Assembly: GCF_037975245.1 (NCBI RefSeq)
Contig: NC_092570.1
Coordinates: 17,335,918 to 17,399,917, forward strand
Length of the DNA stretch: 64,000 nt
From: Apostichopus japonicus
Taxonomy: Eukaryota; Echinodermata; Holothuroidea; Aspidochirotida; Stichopodidae
Reading direction: 5' to 3'
The notes under the pieces were generated by a model, which was given only the letters and a program-made list of their open reading frames with translations, was not told the origin of the DNA and made no database searches. Below are positions 1 through 11,726 of this stretch, one piece after another (the first letter of the stretch is position 1; each line of letters opens with the position of its first letter). A program made the translations under genes and the position numbers.

Positions 1-1694
1 GGCACCATAATATTTTTATTTGTTAAAAGTACAAGTAAACTGGTATAGGAATGACACAAAACCTGAATGTTTCACTTTTTGTCTCCAAGACTTTTCATTT
101 TATTATATTCTCAAATTTCCAAGCAATAAGTAGATACTGAATTAACAAGATCATTATGAGGGCACCTTGGGCAACTTTACTTAATTAAGGACCATGGTAG
201 ATGTTGCCATCGTTAACAGTGATTTTTAACGGTGACTGGTATGGGCACACAATGACAGTCTGCTGTTGCTTAATTCTTGCCCTGTTTGTATAGGATTCCA
301 GGCATCGAGGGAAGAAACACCTCCCTCCGTTATCTGTTTAATCCTGGGAATTGAATACAAGTTTTTAAATTTTAGGAGTTTGGACTAACTTCATGATTAT
401 TATTGATAGCACTAACATAGGAATAAGGGCAAGCATAATAAGAGCAGGTGGAGGGAGGTGGGGGAGTTTCCCTCAGAATTGAAAAACTGGTAAGTTAATT
501 GCAAGACTCTTCTCTTGTTGGAGGCAGAAGGAATCTATGTGGATCTGTCTTATTGAGTACAAAAACCCTAATGTTTTTTTTTTATGAAATTCAGTGGTCA
601 TTTGGGGTCAACAGAGTCAACAAAGTCTGAAACTTTGTAAACATGAAAACTCAAATAGTTTGTTGAACTTCATACATTGTATGCAGATCCACAGAACCCT
701 ATTGAAATTGGTGTAGGTCAAAGGTCATTGGCTGTCAACATTCAGTCAAAGTCATGAAGAACATCGTTATTTAACTTCATGCTTAGTATGTAGATCCAGC
801 TTGGTGAGAACAAGAACCCTATGAAATTGGTGTAGGTTAAATGAGGTCAATAGGGGTCAAAGTTTGAATACCCTTTAAAACATGATAACTCCAAATTTAA
901 AGCTACAATTAATCTGTGAATTTCCAATGCTCTGATTTTTCATTTGGTGAACATATATTGATCAAATTCAGTTTAGTTTTGGGAAGGGGCTCTATAGGTC
1001 TTCAACAAAGCATAAAGTTATCCAGGAAATAAAAATCTGTCAACAAGTTAGTAGTCTTGCTTTCACACATTTGCCAGGCCCTTATCAGTTTCATTCACTG
1101 AGCTTCAAGGGGTCAACAGGTTATCTCAAAATAGTGGGAGGGGGGGGGGGGGGGATTGCCATTTACTTTATATTTTATTCTAGATGACTTTTGTTTTAGC
1201 AGTAAGCTGTGACAATACTTCACAGTGTATAAACAATGTAATGTAGAGCTCTCGGTCATCAATAACAATTATAAAAGGGATGGTTGCAAGATGGCAGAGC
1301 TGATTTGCTAGCTCCAAATTGGTAGCAGAAAATGTCCTCTTATTTATATTCATCTATGTGTCAATATTTCACATTTGAAGACTGTTCTTTCTGGATTGTG
1401 AAACATAAAAAAAATCTACACTGTAAAAATCCTTACCAGTGGATTAAATGGTTGATTCCCACAAGGGAGTGCTACAAATGAGAGCTGAACATCTCTGATC
1501 TTTTCTGGTTCTCACATTATTCTTGGACAAATTTAAACTCACTTGCTCAACATTAGTCAGATAGTTATTTGGAATTTTCAGCAAATTGTACAGCAAGGAA
1601 TCACAAAGCCAACCGGCTTTCAAATTTGATGGAATTAATTTCAGGAAATCCAACTATTTCTGAATCTTGTCTTTCATAATTTCCCTTTTTACAG
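1..1694. other. intron/upstream part of the PLEKHB-like gene; no exon seen
   Basis: No open frame resembling the missing first PH exon is seen. The stretch contains a degenerate repeat rich in GGTCA half-sites (about 560-900), a 16-base G run near 1139 and otherwise unremarkable AT-rich DNA. Confidence 0.6.
560..900 (+). repeat. GGTCA-rich degenerate repeat, about two units of ~155 bp
   Basis: Two units share 'agatcca', 'agaaccctat', 'gaaattggtgtaggt', 'ggtcaa' and 'aaacatgaaaactc'-type blocks. Related blocks occur on the other strand near 33565-33640 and 34190-34420. This is a dispersed repeat, not coding. It contains one perfect AGGTCA-A-AGGTCA at 715-727. Confidence 0.55.
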
Positions 1695-1828
1695 CTGAAG
1701 TCTTCAAGAGATGGAAACGACAATACTGTGTCCTCTACATGGATGGCGGGTTCTCTTATTTTCCAGATGAAAATCGTAGAAATGCTGAGGGCTCCCTTCA
1801 TCTTCCCACCAACCTCAACTTTATCAAG
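1695..1828 (+). CDS. PLEKHB2: PLEKHB-like exon: N-terminal half of PH domain
   Basis: Acceptor CTTTTTACAG and donor AAG|GTAGAT. The exon starts in phase 1 and ends in phase 0. It encodes EVFKRWKRQYCVLYMDGG, FSYFPDENRRNAEG and SLHLPTNLNFIK, which are the first beta strands of a PH domain with the basic KRWKRQ patch expected at the phosphoinositide-binding face. The first strand (SGWL) must come from an exon to the left of the window. Confidence 0.85.
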
Positions 1829-4800
1829 GTAGATATATCGTTAAAAGTAAATTGCGGCGCTAACTTTTGATCAATTATCCAATATGTCATCATTGGACTA
1901 TATCATGTAACCTTACTAATCATTTCTTTTCAGTGTTTGAGGTTCCCTGTTGAGGACCCTGTTGGCCATCGATTCTTTCAGTTGAACAATATTTTACTCT
2001 GTCACCTAAATTGTTGATGTTTCTACAAAATTAACTTTTTCAATAAATTCACTCCTGTTTTACCATATTCTACTTTGGTTGGTCAGTGTTGAAAGTCCTA
2101 TAGGCAAAAAAACTGCTTACGAAAGATTCATTAATGTTTTACAGTGTTTTTACGCTTTTTACCTGTTGTTGAGGTTCTATAAAGTGAACTGTTTTTCAAT
2201 TTATTCATTCATATTTTATCATATTCTACTCTGGTAGGTCAGTGTTGAAGTCCCATACTGAAAAAAAACTGCTTACGAAAGATTCATTAATGTTTTAAAG
2301 TGTATTTTTGCTTGTTACCTGTTGTGGAGGGTTCTACAAAGTGAACTGTTTTTCAATAAATTCACTCATATTTTACCATATTCTACTCTGGTAGGTCAGT
2401 CTTGAATTCCAATACGGAAAAAAAATCCTTACGAAAGATTCATTAATGTTTTACAGTGGTTTTACTCTTGTAACCTGTTGTTGAGGGTTCTATAAAGTGA
2501 ACTGTTTTTCAATAAAGTCACTCATGTTTTACCATATTCTACTCTGGTAGGTCAGTGTTGAAGTCCAATACAAGAAATCCTTATAAAAGATTCATTAATG
2601 TTTTACAGTGTTTTTACTCTTGTTACCTCTTGTTGAGGTTCTATAAAGTAAACTTTTTTCGCAATAAATTCACTCCTGTTTTACGGTATTCTACTCTTGT
2701 AGGTCGGTGTCGAGGTCTTGAACACAAATGCACCAACTGACAGGACCATGGGCTGCCTCTTGGAGTTTCAAACATCAAGTGGTAATCTCTTCTTCTGTGC
2801 TGATAGCCCAGATGATGCAGCAGCCTGGAAAACTGCCATGGTAGAGGTCAAAAACATGAATGTGAGTATTGAATCGAGCAAGATACCTCTTAAATGCATT
2901 GAAGACTCGCCCCAAACCGCGTGCGGCCATATGAAAAAGTTAACTTTCCGTTGCTTGCAAGTGACGTTTTGTTCGTGTCGCTACAAAATGCAGACAGTAC
3001 AGTAATGAAACTTGATACCTTGTTATCTTTAGCTGGACCTGAGATGTCCATCACTGTATTGTTTGTACACTGTGCTGTAGGTATTGACCGCAGTTGTATG
3101 TACTGGCTGTGCACTAGTGTCTAATTACCGATGGTAGCAAGCTCTGTGTGTGTAATTTCTGGGATTGATGGTGGCATCTAACACTTCTGTTACACCTCAT
3201 TCAAAACTAGGTCAGATTACCGGCATCAGACGTTTCTTTTTGCGCGAGTCTTCACACTCTTTAATGCAACCATGGATACTGCTCTCATCCTGCAGAATAT
3301 ATCTTCCCATAAAATTTCACTTACGAAACTGTTGAAACTCAATAACATTTTTCTACAACTTTTAGTGAATAAATGAGTCACTTTTGTCTCATTTGCTCGG
3401 TTGCCAGTTTTAGTTAGAATTTCTGTTTATTTGCTGGATGAGGTTTTAGTTTTAAGCTAATCCATGGACAAGGAAAACTTTAAAACACTTTAAACTATAA
3501 GTCAAGGGTTCAGAACAGAGATATATTTATAATTCATTGAAACGTAAACTTTACCGAAGGTTTGTAACCAACAGAGTAAAAAGACATATAATTAGAGACC
3601 TGTTTTGCTTTAACACAAGACACAGAACAAGCTTGGAAAGATAAATGCAAAACCTTACTACTGAGAAGCCATGCGAAATAGCTGAACATTTATTATACAA
3701 AGCATTTAATGAATATTCAAACAATCCAAAATCATGTCATGCTATTACGTATAACTTACTGCTGTGCAGAAGGCAGATCTTACAAAAACTTTAAAGAGTA
3801 TGGTTATTAACCAAAGTAACTGCTTTGTCCTTCTTATTTATGTTATTAATATTTATGCTAAATATTTTCTATTACATTCTGCTTAGGGGTGTCAACGTAC
3901 AAAAGCTCCATTGAGCTTCTTGTTTTTATACTCCATTTATCTATTTTATCTTACGAATACACTGTATATTTTCATCAAAAGAGATTGAAATAAAGTTGGA
4001 TGAATTGAATTGACCCCTTATATCAGTGTGGTTCCATTGTGAGTTTATTAAATGATATATCAAATTTTTAAGTCTTTAAAAGAAGTTAAGCAGAGAATGA
4101 AAAATTGTTCAGTGTTCATATTTTCATTCTTTCTTCTTGCATTATGATTGTAGTGGGACAAAAATGTGATATGAACAAATCTAGAATTGCAAAATATAAA
4201 AAAAAGTGGTATGGGGGAGGGGCGGGGGCTTTAGAGGTTCTGTTCGACCTCAGATTCTTTAGTGATCTTTGATATTGAAGGAATGAGTGTAGAAACGGTT
4301 GTTGTTGAATAGTTTCAACACTTGGTCGGGATTCACTGAATTGCACTTGCCACAGTATATGTGTTTGAGCATTTATGGAGATGGTAAAGTCCTTGAATCT
4401 GCCAAGTAAACATATAGCAATCCTTAAGAAAATCGTCACTTCAAAATCGTTATTCATGATAAGTGAATTAATTGCTTTAAAATTAAGATTTTAAACTGAG
4501 TTTGTTATTTAAATACCACACATTCTCTTTCTCAGGTCAGAGGAAGATCCAACGCTCCCAGTCAACCCGTGCCACAGCAACCCCCAGTTTATTCAGCAAC
4601 TGGTCCACCCCCACAGGGACCTCCTCCTCCTGCACAGAATCCCAACCCCCCAGCCTATCCAGCTGCCAACCCACAATCCTACCCCCAGCAATATCCACAG
4701 ACATACCCTCAGCATGCACCCCCTGCAGCTGCCCCACCACCATGCTACACCCCTACCCAGCAGGTGGTGCATACCACCGTGTACAGGAATGGTCGAAGAG

Positions 4801-6675
4801 GCTACCCAAGACAGACCGCGGTATATTCTTACCCAGGGCAGACTTACTATGGCGTTGGAGGAAACACCACAGTGTATACGACCAACGGGCAAACAACCAC
4901 GTACCCTGCCAACCCTAGTAAGTATCACTATACAATATTTAATGATTTGTTGATCAGGGGAAGAATTTTTGTCTTGTGTCACCCTGATTTGCCAGTTGTG
5001 CAAATATTTGCTTACTTTTGACAAAGGTGTTTGTAAAACGGAGCCTTAGATTCTTCAGTAGATTATGAACAAAAAGGTCGGCATGAAAAAAAATGAACCA
5101 CTAAAAATATATTGTATGATCTCATGAATCCCATTGTTATACCTTTGATTGGTTCAATTGTTATTTTACCTTTTATTGAACGCATGTTCGCAAGCAATTC
5201 AAAGCTAAAGTCACCGATCTATGAGAATAATTAGCAGATTGCCTAAGGCTTAAACTAACTTTTCAGAAGTGTCTTTATCAACCCTCTTGTTTAGAGAAAT
5301 TTCTATTATTCTAATTCAGTGTACATACTCTGTCGCAGATAAACGCCCACCAACACCAACGGTAATTTGGTTGAATCATACCAGAACGGTTAAAGAAGTA
5401 GATTGTAAGAGAACAAAAAAGTGTTATTACCAAAACTGCTGAGTTGCTAATATCTACTGCAAAATGCCAACAGGAAACATGTCAAGCCCCTTTTATACAT
5501 CTGAGCAAACATCTGTTTCATTGAATTCAGTGCGTGTTGAGTACATATGGCTGTTAATTTACATGACAGCTATTTTTCTGATTGGGCTTGGAGCTTCTAC
5601 ACTGCAATACTTAGTGCATGTGTAACATTATCAATCTTCATAGTAGGCTCTGGCATAAAAGTCAAGATTTGTTTTGTAACTGAACTCGGACAGTAACCGT
5701 ACTTAACACACAATTGTGAGTTTCCAACTTTGGTAGTGAAGCATGGATACTATCTCCATTTGACGTCACAGTATCACAGTAATAGGCTACACAGACAACT
5801 GCAAGCTTTTCGTCTGGTTTCCTGACCGGATATTGAACACTTGTAAATATTCATAAATCTGCAGAAAGGTTCCCATTGACCCCAATTGTAGGTCGCCATT
5901 TTAACATAAAATGCATATCATTGTCTGTTAGTTTGCCCCAAGTCAAATCCTTACTGCTGAGTATTAACCAATGTTACCATGACAACTGCGAAGGCAGTGA
6001 TGAAATCAGGGGTTGGATAGGAAAGGCCATAGCCATTTTAACATAAAATACATATCATTGTCTGTTAGCCCCAAGTCGAATCCTTACTACTGAGTATTAA
6101 CCAATGTTGCCATGACAACTGCAAAGACAGTGATGAAATCAGTGGTTGGATAGGAAAGGCCATAGCCGTTTTACATAAAATACATATCATTGTCTGTTCC
6201 CCAAGTCGAATCCTTACTACTGAGTATTAACCAATGTTACCATGACAACTGCGAAGGCAGTGATGAAAGCAGTGGTTGGATAAGAAAGGTCGCCTCCCAG
6301 AAGTTGATACTTGGAATAGAACATGTCGCAGAAGCAAGCCGATTGTGCATTCACTGCACATACGGGGATAAATTTCACTGCAGGTCCCTCCGACAGGGAT
6401 GTTTTATCCAAGTTTCCTTTTTTTTTGGTACCAGTAGCCGGTCAAGGCCTATTTTATTCATGCCCTTGTGTGCCATCTCAGTGCCTCAAGCATTTACAGA
6501 GTATTTTAAGATCTGTCAAAGTCTGATCTTGGTTTGTTTTCTCTCTTTGTTTGATGCAGATCAACAGGGACAAACCACCGTCGTCGTGCAAGAAAACCGT
6601 AATTACCGGAATGACGGTTTTGTGGCGGGTGCAGTCGTGGGATCCATGATGATGGCGCCCTTGTTGTTTTGGTAA
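1695..6675 (+). CDS. PLEKHB2: PLEKHB (evectin)-like PH-domain, tail-anchored protein; 3' four exons, 5' end outside window
   Basis: Exons 1695-1828, 2703-2861, 4536-4917 and 6560-6675 join with matching phases (start phase 1; then 0, 0, 1) and end at TAA. In order they encode most of a PH domain (FKRWKRQYCVLYMDGG early, SPDDAAAWKTAM in the C-terminal helix), a Pro/Tyr/Gln-rich linker of about 120 residues, and a hydrophobic C-terminus FVAGAVVGSMMMAPLLFW with no residue after it. This order, with the PH domain first and an Ala/Gly-rich membrane anchor last, is that of the evectins PLEKHB1/2. Known evectins are membrane-trafficking proteins of post-Golgi and recycling endosomes whose PH domain binds phospholipid. 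The linker here is longer than in vertebrates. No exon for the first ~20 residues (SGWLL-type start) is visible upstream. The family call is strong; B1 versus B2 cannot be decided. Confidence 0.85.
2032..2702 (+). repeat. ~156-bp tandem repeat copying the splice acceptor of the next PLEKHB exon
   Basis: The block TACTCTGGTAG followed by GTCAGTGTTGAA recurs at about 2071, 2227, 2384 and 2540, and in its functional form at 2692. Spacings are 156, 157, 156 and 152. Each unit also has 'gattcattaatgttttacag', 'gttctataaagtgaac' and 'caataaattcactc'. The functional exon begins GTCGGTGTCGAGG at 2703, so each upstream unit is a decayed copy of the intron 3' end plus the first bases of the exon. Confidence 0.85.
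2703..2861 (+). CDS. PLEKHB2: PLEKHB-like exon: C-terminal half of PH domain
   Basis: Acceptor CTACTCTTGTAG and donor AAT|GTGAGT; 159 nt, phase 0 at both ends. It encodes VGVEVLNTNAPTDRTMG, then CLLEFQTSSGNLFFCA, then DSPDDAAAWKTAMVEVKNMN. The last part is the PH-domain C-terminal helix with its invariant tryptophan. The 5' end of this exon and its acceptor have been copied several times into the upstream intron (see the repeat at 2032-2702). Confidence 0.88.
2890..3264. mobile_element. TTAA-flanked MITE, copy A
   Basis: Starts TTAAATGCATTGAAGACTCG and ends GCGAGTCTTCACACTCTTTAA-like, giving inverted ends GAAGACTCGC/GCGAGTCTTC with TTAA at both edges. About 375 bp, non-coding. Copies B (11128) and C (56346) match over the whole length. 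TTAA target duplications are characteristic of piggyBac-group transposons. The copy begins 28 nt past the donor of the PH exon. Confidence 0.75.
4116..4535. other. intron of PLEKHB-like gene, no feature
   Basis: Open frames here are chance or shadow frames. The rest of the intron (3265-4115) is AT-rich and ends around 3980 in sequence like the 3' tail of an old retroelement (TTGAAATAAAGTTGGATG), too weak to classify. Confidence 0.4.
4536..4917 (+). CDS. PLEKHB2: PLEKHB-like exon: Pro/Tyr/Gln-rich linker
   Basis: Acceptor CTTTCTCAG and donor CCTA|GTAAGT; 382 nt, from phase 0 to phase 1. It encodes a low-complexity linker with GPPPQGPPPPAQ, repeated YPQQYPQTYPQ, then CYTPTQQVVHTTVYRNGRRG and VYTTNGQTTTYPANP. 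The aromatic and proline composition and the QVV and NGQ motifs echo the linker of vertebrate PLEKHB2. Two other frames are open here only because of the C-rich composition; splice phase selects this one. Confidence 0.85.
5892..6290 (+). repeat. ~132-bp tandem repeat, three copies, in last PLEKHB intron
   Basis: Units start at 5935, 6068 and 6198 with CCCCAAGTC(A/G)AATCCTTACT and continue through 'gagtattaaccaatgtt', 'catgacaactgc', 'cagtgatgaaa', 'ggttggata' and 'cattgtctgtt'. Spacings are 133 and 130. It is non-coding; an open frame crosses it into the last exon but is not the spliced frame. Confidence 0.85.
6560..6675 (+). CDS. PLEKHB2: PLEKHB-like last exon: C-terminal membrane anchor
   Basis: Acceptor TTTGATGCAG, phase 1 start, TAA stop. 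It encodes NQQGQTTVVVQENRNYRNDG followed by FVAGAVVGSMMMAPLLFW at the very C-terminus. The QVVI/VVVQ-ER-YR-then-Gly/Ala-rich-anchor pattern is the evectin tail, which sits in endosomal or Golgi membranes. The 3' UTR follows. A plausible polyadenylation hexamer lies near 7701. Confidence 0.85.
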
Positions 6676-8542
6676 AATATGAAGATGTCGACGGCGCAAT
6701 ATTCGGTTTAGTCTTTCTGTTTACCGTTTCTTGTGGAGAAAATTGCATTCTTTTTCAATCTATTTTTTTTTAATTCCAAATTTGTCTATTCCAGAATGCT
6801 TTGTCCACCATCAGATATTAGCTGTTAATGCATTACCAGACAGTCAGAATTACACTATTATTACCCACAGAAAACTCTATTCAGTCTGTATGTTACTGTT
6901 CCTATCTCAGATAGAAATGAGAAAAAATGGGTTTTCCATTCGAACCCAACCTCAATACAGTCATCTTGAATTCCGTGGCGACGTCCTTGAGTTGTTCTTC
7001 CAAAGGCTTAGGTGTGAGAACAGAAAACATAATAGGGTTTTAAATTGAAGAGTGAATCATCATCTGGGTTGCATTTCATTGTCTTGCTTTGTAAGGAGAC
7101 ATCGTCGCAAGCCCACGAACAGAATCATATGTAAATAGTGAGTGGGTAATGCGTTTCAAATGATAAATCTTTCACTGCTTTTGAACAATTCTCCTGATAG
7201 TATTACATACGTTTCAAAAAGATTCTTGAATCATCGAGAAAATCTACTAAATTATTATGCAGTTTTTACAGGGTAGAGAATCTGGAGTCGAAACTGAATA
7301 ACCACTAAAGTCAATATTGTCTATTAAACATCATAGTTGTGTAGCATTGAAAGTTGACATTGTGTATCACTGGAAGTCGAACAAGGCTCAAAAAGATGTT
7401 TTTATCAACACGAGCAGCCTCTTCGTATCCATTATCCACATTAATGTTTTTTTGTGTAGTTAGGACAGAAGTTCAACTGGTTGGGATCAAAACGGTGATT
7501 AACTTTTTTTAATATTCTCTTTTACTATTCTTTTTCTACTCTTTTACTAGCTTGCCAAATATTTTGTTAGATAAATTTAAGTTTTGTGAATAGTAGGAAT
7601 TTTCAATGTACTCTTCCTTTTGTGTGAGAAAGTAGTTATAATGACTTTAAGAGCTTGGATTTGGGGGGGGGGGGAGGGGGGTGGTTCCTTTGAAGAATTA
7701 AATAAAGAAGGAAAATTGTTTGTAGCGTTGAATGTAACAAATGTGCCTTGCTTTCATCAGAAGAGATTCAATAGTTGATAATAAAAAAAATCAGTCATAC
7801 TTTACTCCCAAAATATCCCCTCGGTCCGTCATCAGTCCCAAATTACATAAAAAAAAAGTGTGTTTCTTTTGTTTTTAGTGAGACGGCCGACTGGAGAGTC
7901 GTAAAACGTTAAGATTATTATGCTATATTTTTCTGATAAATAAAAGGTATTATGAAAATGAAAAAAGTCGGTAGAGTGAAAAAGGTGGTGGTTGGTGGGT
8001 GAATAACAATATTCCATATTTTTAGGAGCCAATATTAAGGAGAGGGGTAATGCTTTGAAACTAGTTTCCTTGTGGGTGCTTCTTCTTTCATTGGCAGCAC
8101 GCAAGATTCCACATGGCTGGGAAGGGGGGGGGGTCATGTGGAGGTGTCTGGGTGACATTCTGAAATAACACATTCCTCTTGAAATAGCTTACATTGTTGG
8201 CAGTTTTCTAAACAATTTTATGAGACATTCACCTGTAAATTCTAAGTAATTTTGATGAAATGGTAAAAGTATTTAATCGGTTACAACTAATTCACAAAAA
8301 AAAACAATCAGTTTCATTGATATGAATAAATGGCTCTCATTAATCATTATAAAGATATTTCTGTCTTTCCTGTAATCAAAGTAATTATGTTTGTAAATGT
8401 GAAATTAATCAAAAACAGCTGTAGTCCAGAGAAACAATACACACTGGCAATTGTAGTTAAACTGATGGAAATGATATCACGAATTTTGCATCTAAGCAGC
8501 TAATTTTGTTGCCCACCCCTCCTCAAAAAATCGAATTCGTAA
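6676..8542. other. 3' UTR and intergenic DNA, no further gene
   Basis: AT-rich, with two candidate polyadenylation hexamers and a G-rich tract (about 7662-7683). Nothing else is recognised. Confidence 0.5.
7701..7706 (+). terminator. candidate polyadenylation signal of the PLEKHB-like gene
   Basis: AATAAA about 1.0 kb after the stop codon, on the coding strand. A second AATAAA lies at 7939-7944. No GT/U-rich element is clear, so the choice is tentative. Confidence 0.3.
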
Positions 8543-8775
8543 CAGAGGGTAGAACCTCACCCAGTTGGGACAATTTTTACCTATACTGTAATGTAATGTC
8601 CCGCTTCCAGAGCACTCGTATTGTCAGTACGAGCAGTATGAATATCATGTTTCTATCACATCAAGGTTAGGAACTGTTTGTACTGTCAGTACCAGTGCTT
8701 AGAAGCATGATATTGGAGTACAGTTTCGAGAGGTATTAGTATTAGGAAATTGTCCCAACTGGCTGAGAACCTCTG
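8543..8775. mobile_element. inverted-repeat element (MITE-like)
   Basis: Left end CAGAGGGTAGAACC, then CCAGTTGGGACAATTT. The right end carries the complement AAATTGTCCCAACTGG, then GAACCTCTG. The arms share a perfect 16-bp block and CAGAGG termini. No clear target duplication is seen. A diverged relative with GTCCCGATTGGGT blocks lies around 30165-30420. Confidence 0.5.
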
Positions 8776-9084
8776 TCGTGTCATGAATAGTCATATAAAT
8801 GGAGGGCGTTGGTCAATTTTCTGAAACTTAAACTAGGGACAAACCGGCATGAGTGACCTTCTCCCTGGAGTGACAGATAAACGTGTTTACTGACAGCAGT
8901 GGTGACGAGGCCTAGGGACGAATATATCTCAGCCCGCCCTACCCCCCCCCCCTTCCCCTTTCCCTTTCTGAAGTGCCTTATAAGAAGTACAAGAAATTCC
9001 TATTGACTTTTGGAGTGGTCGAAGGTCATTTGAGGTCACCAGATGTCGAAGGCTGACAATGTTGTAAATACGATAACCACATAG

Positions 9085-10700
9085 CTTCTTTTTTTTTCAA
9101 ATTTATTTCAATTACACAATGGTAACAATCAAATATTACAAAACGGATTAGAGTCAACAGAAGACTGAAAAATAAATATTGACAAGAATAATAAAAAAAA
9201 ATTATATGAAATAGTTATTACATCAAAAAGAGTAAAACATACAGTGGGAAGACAATTCATTGATAGGCTAGAATGTTTAAAGAACAAAACTCGTGAATGT
9301 CTTCGGAGAGCAGGAAAAGAAAGAAAACCTAGGACGGAGAAAGAACTGACATAGTAAGAAGGCAAATCAGACCCACCCCCCACCCTCCCCCACCACACTG
9401 CCGCCCACCATATCATGTAGCCACATCACTACGAACCAGGCTACAACTACAACATTAAGATGGAATGAAAGACAAGAAACGTAAAAATACTTAGATAACA
9501 AAAGAGCTTTGTAACAAGTTATGATCTTAGCAATGGTATGTCTACAGACACTCAAAGAATTCCAGGTCTTCTTAAGACCTAAGTTGAACAATGCTGAATG
9601 GAATTCGAATAAACTGAAGTACTGAGAGAGAGTTACTGAATCTAGTACTTTGGTTTTGTGCGGAATATCGAGTATGTATGTATATGTATGTATATTAGAT
9701 CCTCCTGCAAGCAGGAACTCGCGAAGAAGCCTAATTGGCTTATCAAAGCCGCAAGCTGACCGAAGTCAGTCTCTCACATTCATATTTAACGTCCATGATT
9801 ATGAATTGTTAATTGTCAACAACTCTGTAACTGGACGACATACATTAATCTGGCAGTGACTCACGTTAATCTGAGAGTACACAAGAAAAAGAGGTTGAAA
9901 CACTTAGGTAACGCCGAATTGCCAAATGGGAACATAAAGTTGCAATTTCATGACTATTGAAGTCATAAACATTGTGGAAATTGAGTTACAAGAAACGAAG
10001 AGGATAACTGTGTGAATAAGCGAAGCACATTGTTACGTGACGCACGGCCCCTTTTTTGAAGAACCTGAAGTTTCTGTATTCGCGATGGAGAGTCGTTGAG
10101 GGTCCCAGGCAGAGCTGAGGTACGATAAGTCAATTAGGATAACGCATTATACACATAATTGGAGACTTCTTTTGAGCAAGTTAAATCTCAAACGGTTGTG
10201 AATACCGATGCCATTATAGAACCTTTGCTACACACATAATCAATGTGGTGCTGCCAAGTTAAATTATCATTAATGTGAACGCCTAAGAATTTGGTAAAAA
10301 CAAAAAATCAAAGGAAATAATAGTAAATACATCATTCTAAAGTAAAGCATGAATGAACTTGCTAGATGATATATAAAATCCACATAAATATATTGTGTGC
10401 GGTCTTACGGTTGAATATGATTCTCATAGACAATTTGGTCATGAAAAAAAAAAAAAATTGGCCTTCTGATTTTGACTAAGAACAACATTTTGAGAGAGTA
10501 TGGAAACGCTGAACTGTTTTAGTTTCACATAAGTGAGTGATTTTCTTTTCGTTATACGTACATTCATTTTCGCTAATGCAAGTTCCGGCGATCGGCTTAA
10601 ATCCATATTGGTGACAATTCGTAAGAAACTGCTCTAATAACTGAGAGTTCACGTTGAGTATTGCTCAACACATTACAAGCTACATTATTGTCTGGTAAAC
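9085..10700 (-). mobile_element. decayed non-LTR retrotransposon (LINE), 3' part
   Basis: On the minus strand the frame at about 10310-10200 reads VFTKFLGVHINDNLTWQHHI then DYVCSK, the K(F/Y)LGV-I-D-NL-W-HI block that follows the catalytic region in LINE reverse transcriptases. Further downstream are RLSIANTE- and VRHVT-like pieces, NVHNLYDFNSHEIAT and GLKKTWNSL. The 3' end has AATAAA followed by a short poly(A) (as poly-T near 9089-9097 on the plus strand). Stops and frameshifts are frequent, so the element is dead. A SINE copy interrupts it at 9673-9864. Confidence 0.7.
9673..9864 (-). mobile_element. SINE copy, 5'-truncated, minus strand
   Basis: Closely matches the body of the SINE at 60156-60393 in opposite orientation. 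Shared blocks are AGATTAATGTATGTCGTCC, CAGTTACAGAGTTGTTGACA, GACTTCGGTCAGCTTGCGGC and CTTGCAGGAGGATCT. Only the last bases of the tRNA-like head remain. A TACATA-type tail follows in both copies. Confidence 0.75.
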
Positions 10701-11127
10701 GCACGGCAGTTAAACTTCTCCATACATAGCTCACGGTTCAAAGGTTGTGTCGTGCGGTTTATTTTATGATATCCGATGGAGTTCCGTGGTTATTCTAATA
10801 ATTCTAGCAAACCATGGAGCTATAAACAGAACCGAGTGCTTAAAAATACGGTGGCCCTGAAAGAACATACAGCATCGTTCATTTCGGATACTGTGGCATA
10901 GGACGAATGCATTCCCGCCAGTATTTACCATACACATTATACAGTTTACGTGAATTCCGTACAGTTTTATGTACAAACTTGTGCATATGACGTCAGAAAA
11001 CCGAACTTTCAATCGAATGAAAGATTGCAATAATTCAATGAGGATCAGATTCCACCACGACTCCGTAATGCTCGCGTAGCGTCCGTTTTGATCGCTGGCG
11101 TGAGTGAAATGTTCAAGCTAAAATTAT

Positions 11128-11496
11128 TTAAAGGCATCGAAGACTCGCCCCAAACCGCGTGCCGCGCTCTGAAAAATTTAACTTGCCGTTGCTTGCAAGT
11201 GAAGTTTTCTTGTTGTCGCTATAAAATGCAGACAGTAATGAAATGTGATACCTTGTTATCTTTTATCTGGAGCTGAGATGACCATTGCTGCTATGTACAC
11301 TGTGTTGTAGGTATTGACCGTAACTATATGTATTGACTGTACACTAGTGTCTAACTACCGACGGTAGCAAGCTGTGTGTGTGTGTATTTTCTGGGATCGA
11401 TGGTGGTGTCTAACACTTCTGTTACACCTCATCCGAAACTAGGTCAGATTACCGGCGTGAGAGGTTTCTTTGTGCGCGAGTCTTCACACCCTTTAA
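11128..11496. mobile_element. TTAA-flanked MITE, copy B
   Basis: TTAA then AGGCATCGAAGACTCGCC at the left; GCGCGAGTCTTCACACCCT then TTAA at the right. The inverted ends match over about 17 bp with a few differences. Body similar to copies at 2890 and 56346. Confidence 0.8.
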
Positions 11497-11726
11497 GGTA
11501 GATATGTTGTGTCATGTTCTTAAAACATTGCTTTCAAAGCCCATTTCTCTCATGATATATGCGCAGTATCTGTATGATAATAGTTGCGCAGTGTAGGCGA
11601 CTGTTCGTCCTTTGACAAAGATCAAGTTTTACTATCTGTTCCTCTTCGACGGGACTCGTTATATCACGTGTGATGTAACACCTGCGAGATAACACGGTTA
11701 CAGTCTCGATGTAAGGGGACTGGGAT

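Noticed and set aside
5339-5361. Possible extra PLEKHB exon (CGCAG|ATAAACGCCCACC...ACG|GTAATT)
   Set aside because: Good borders, but it ends in phase 0 while the last exon needs phase 1, so it would break the C-terminal anchor.
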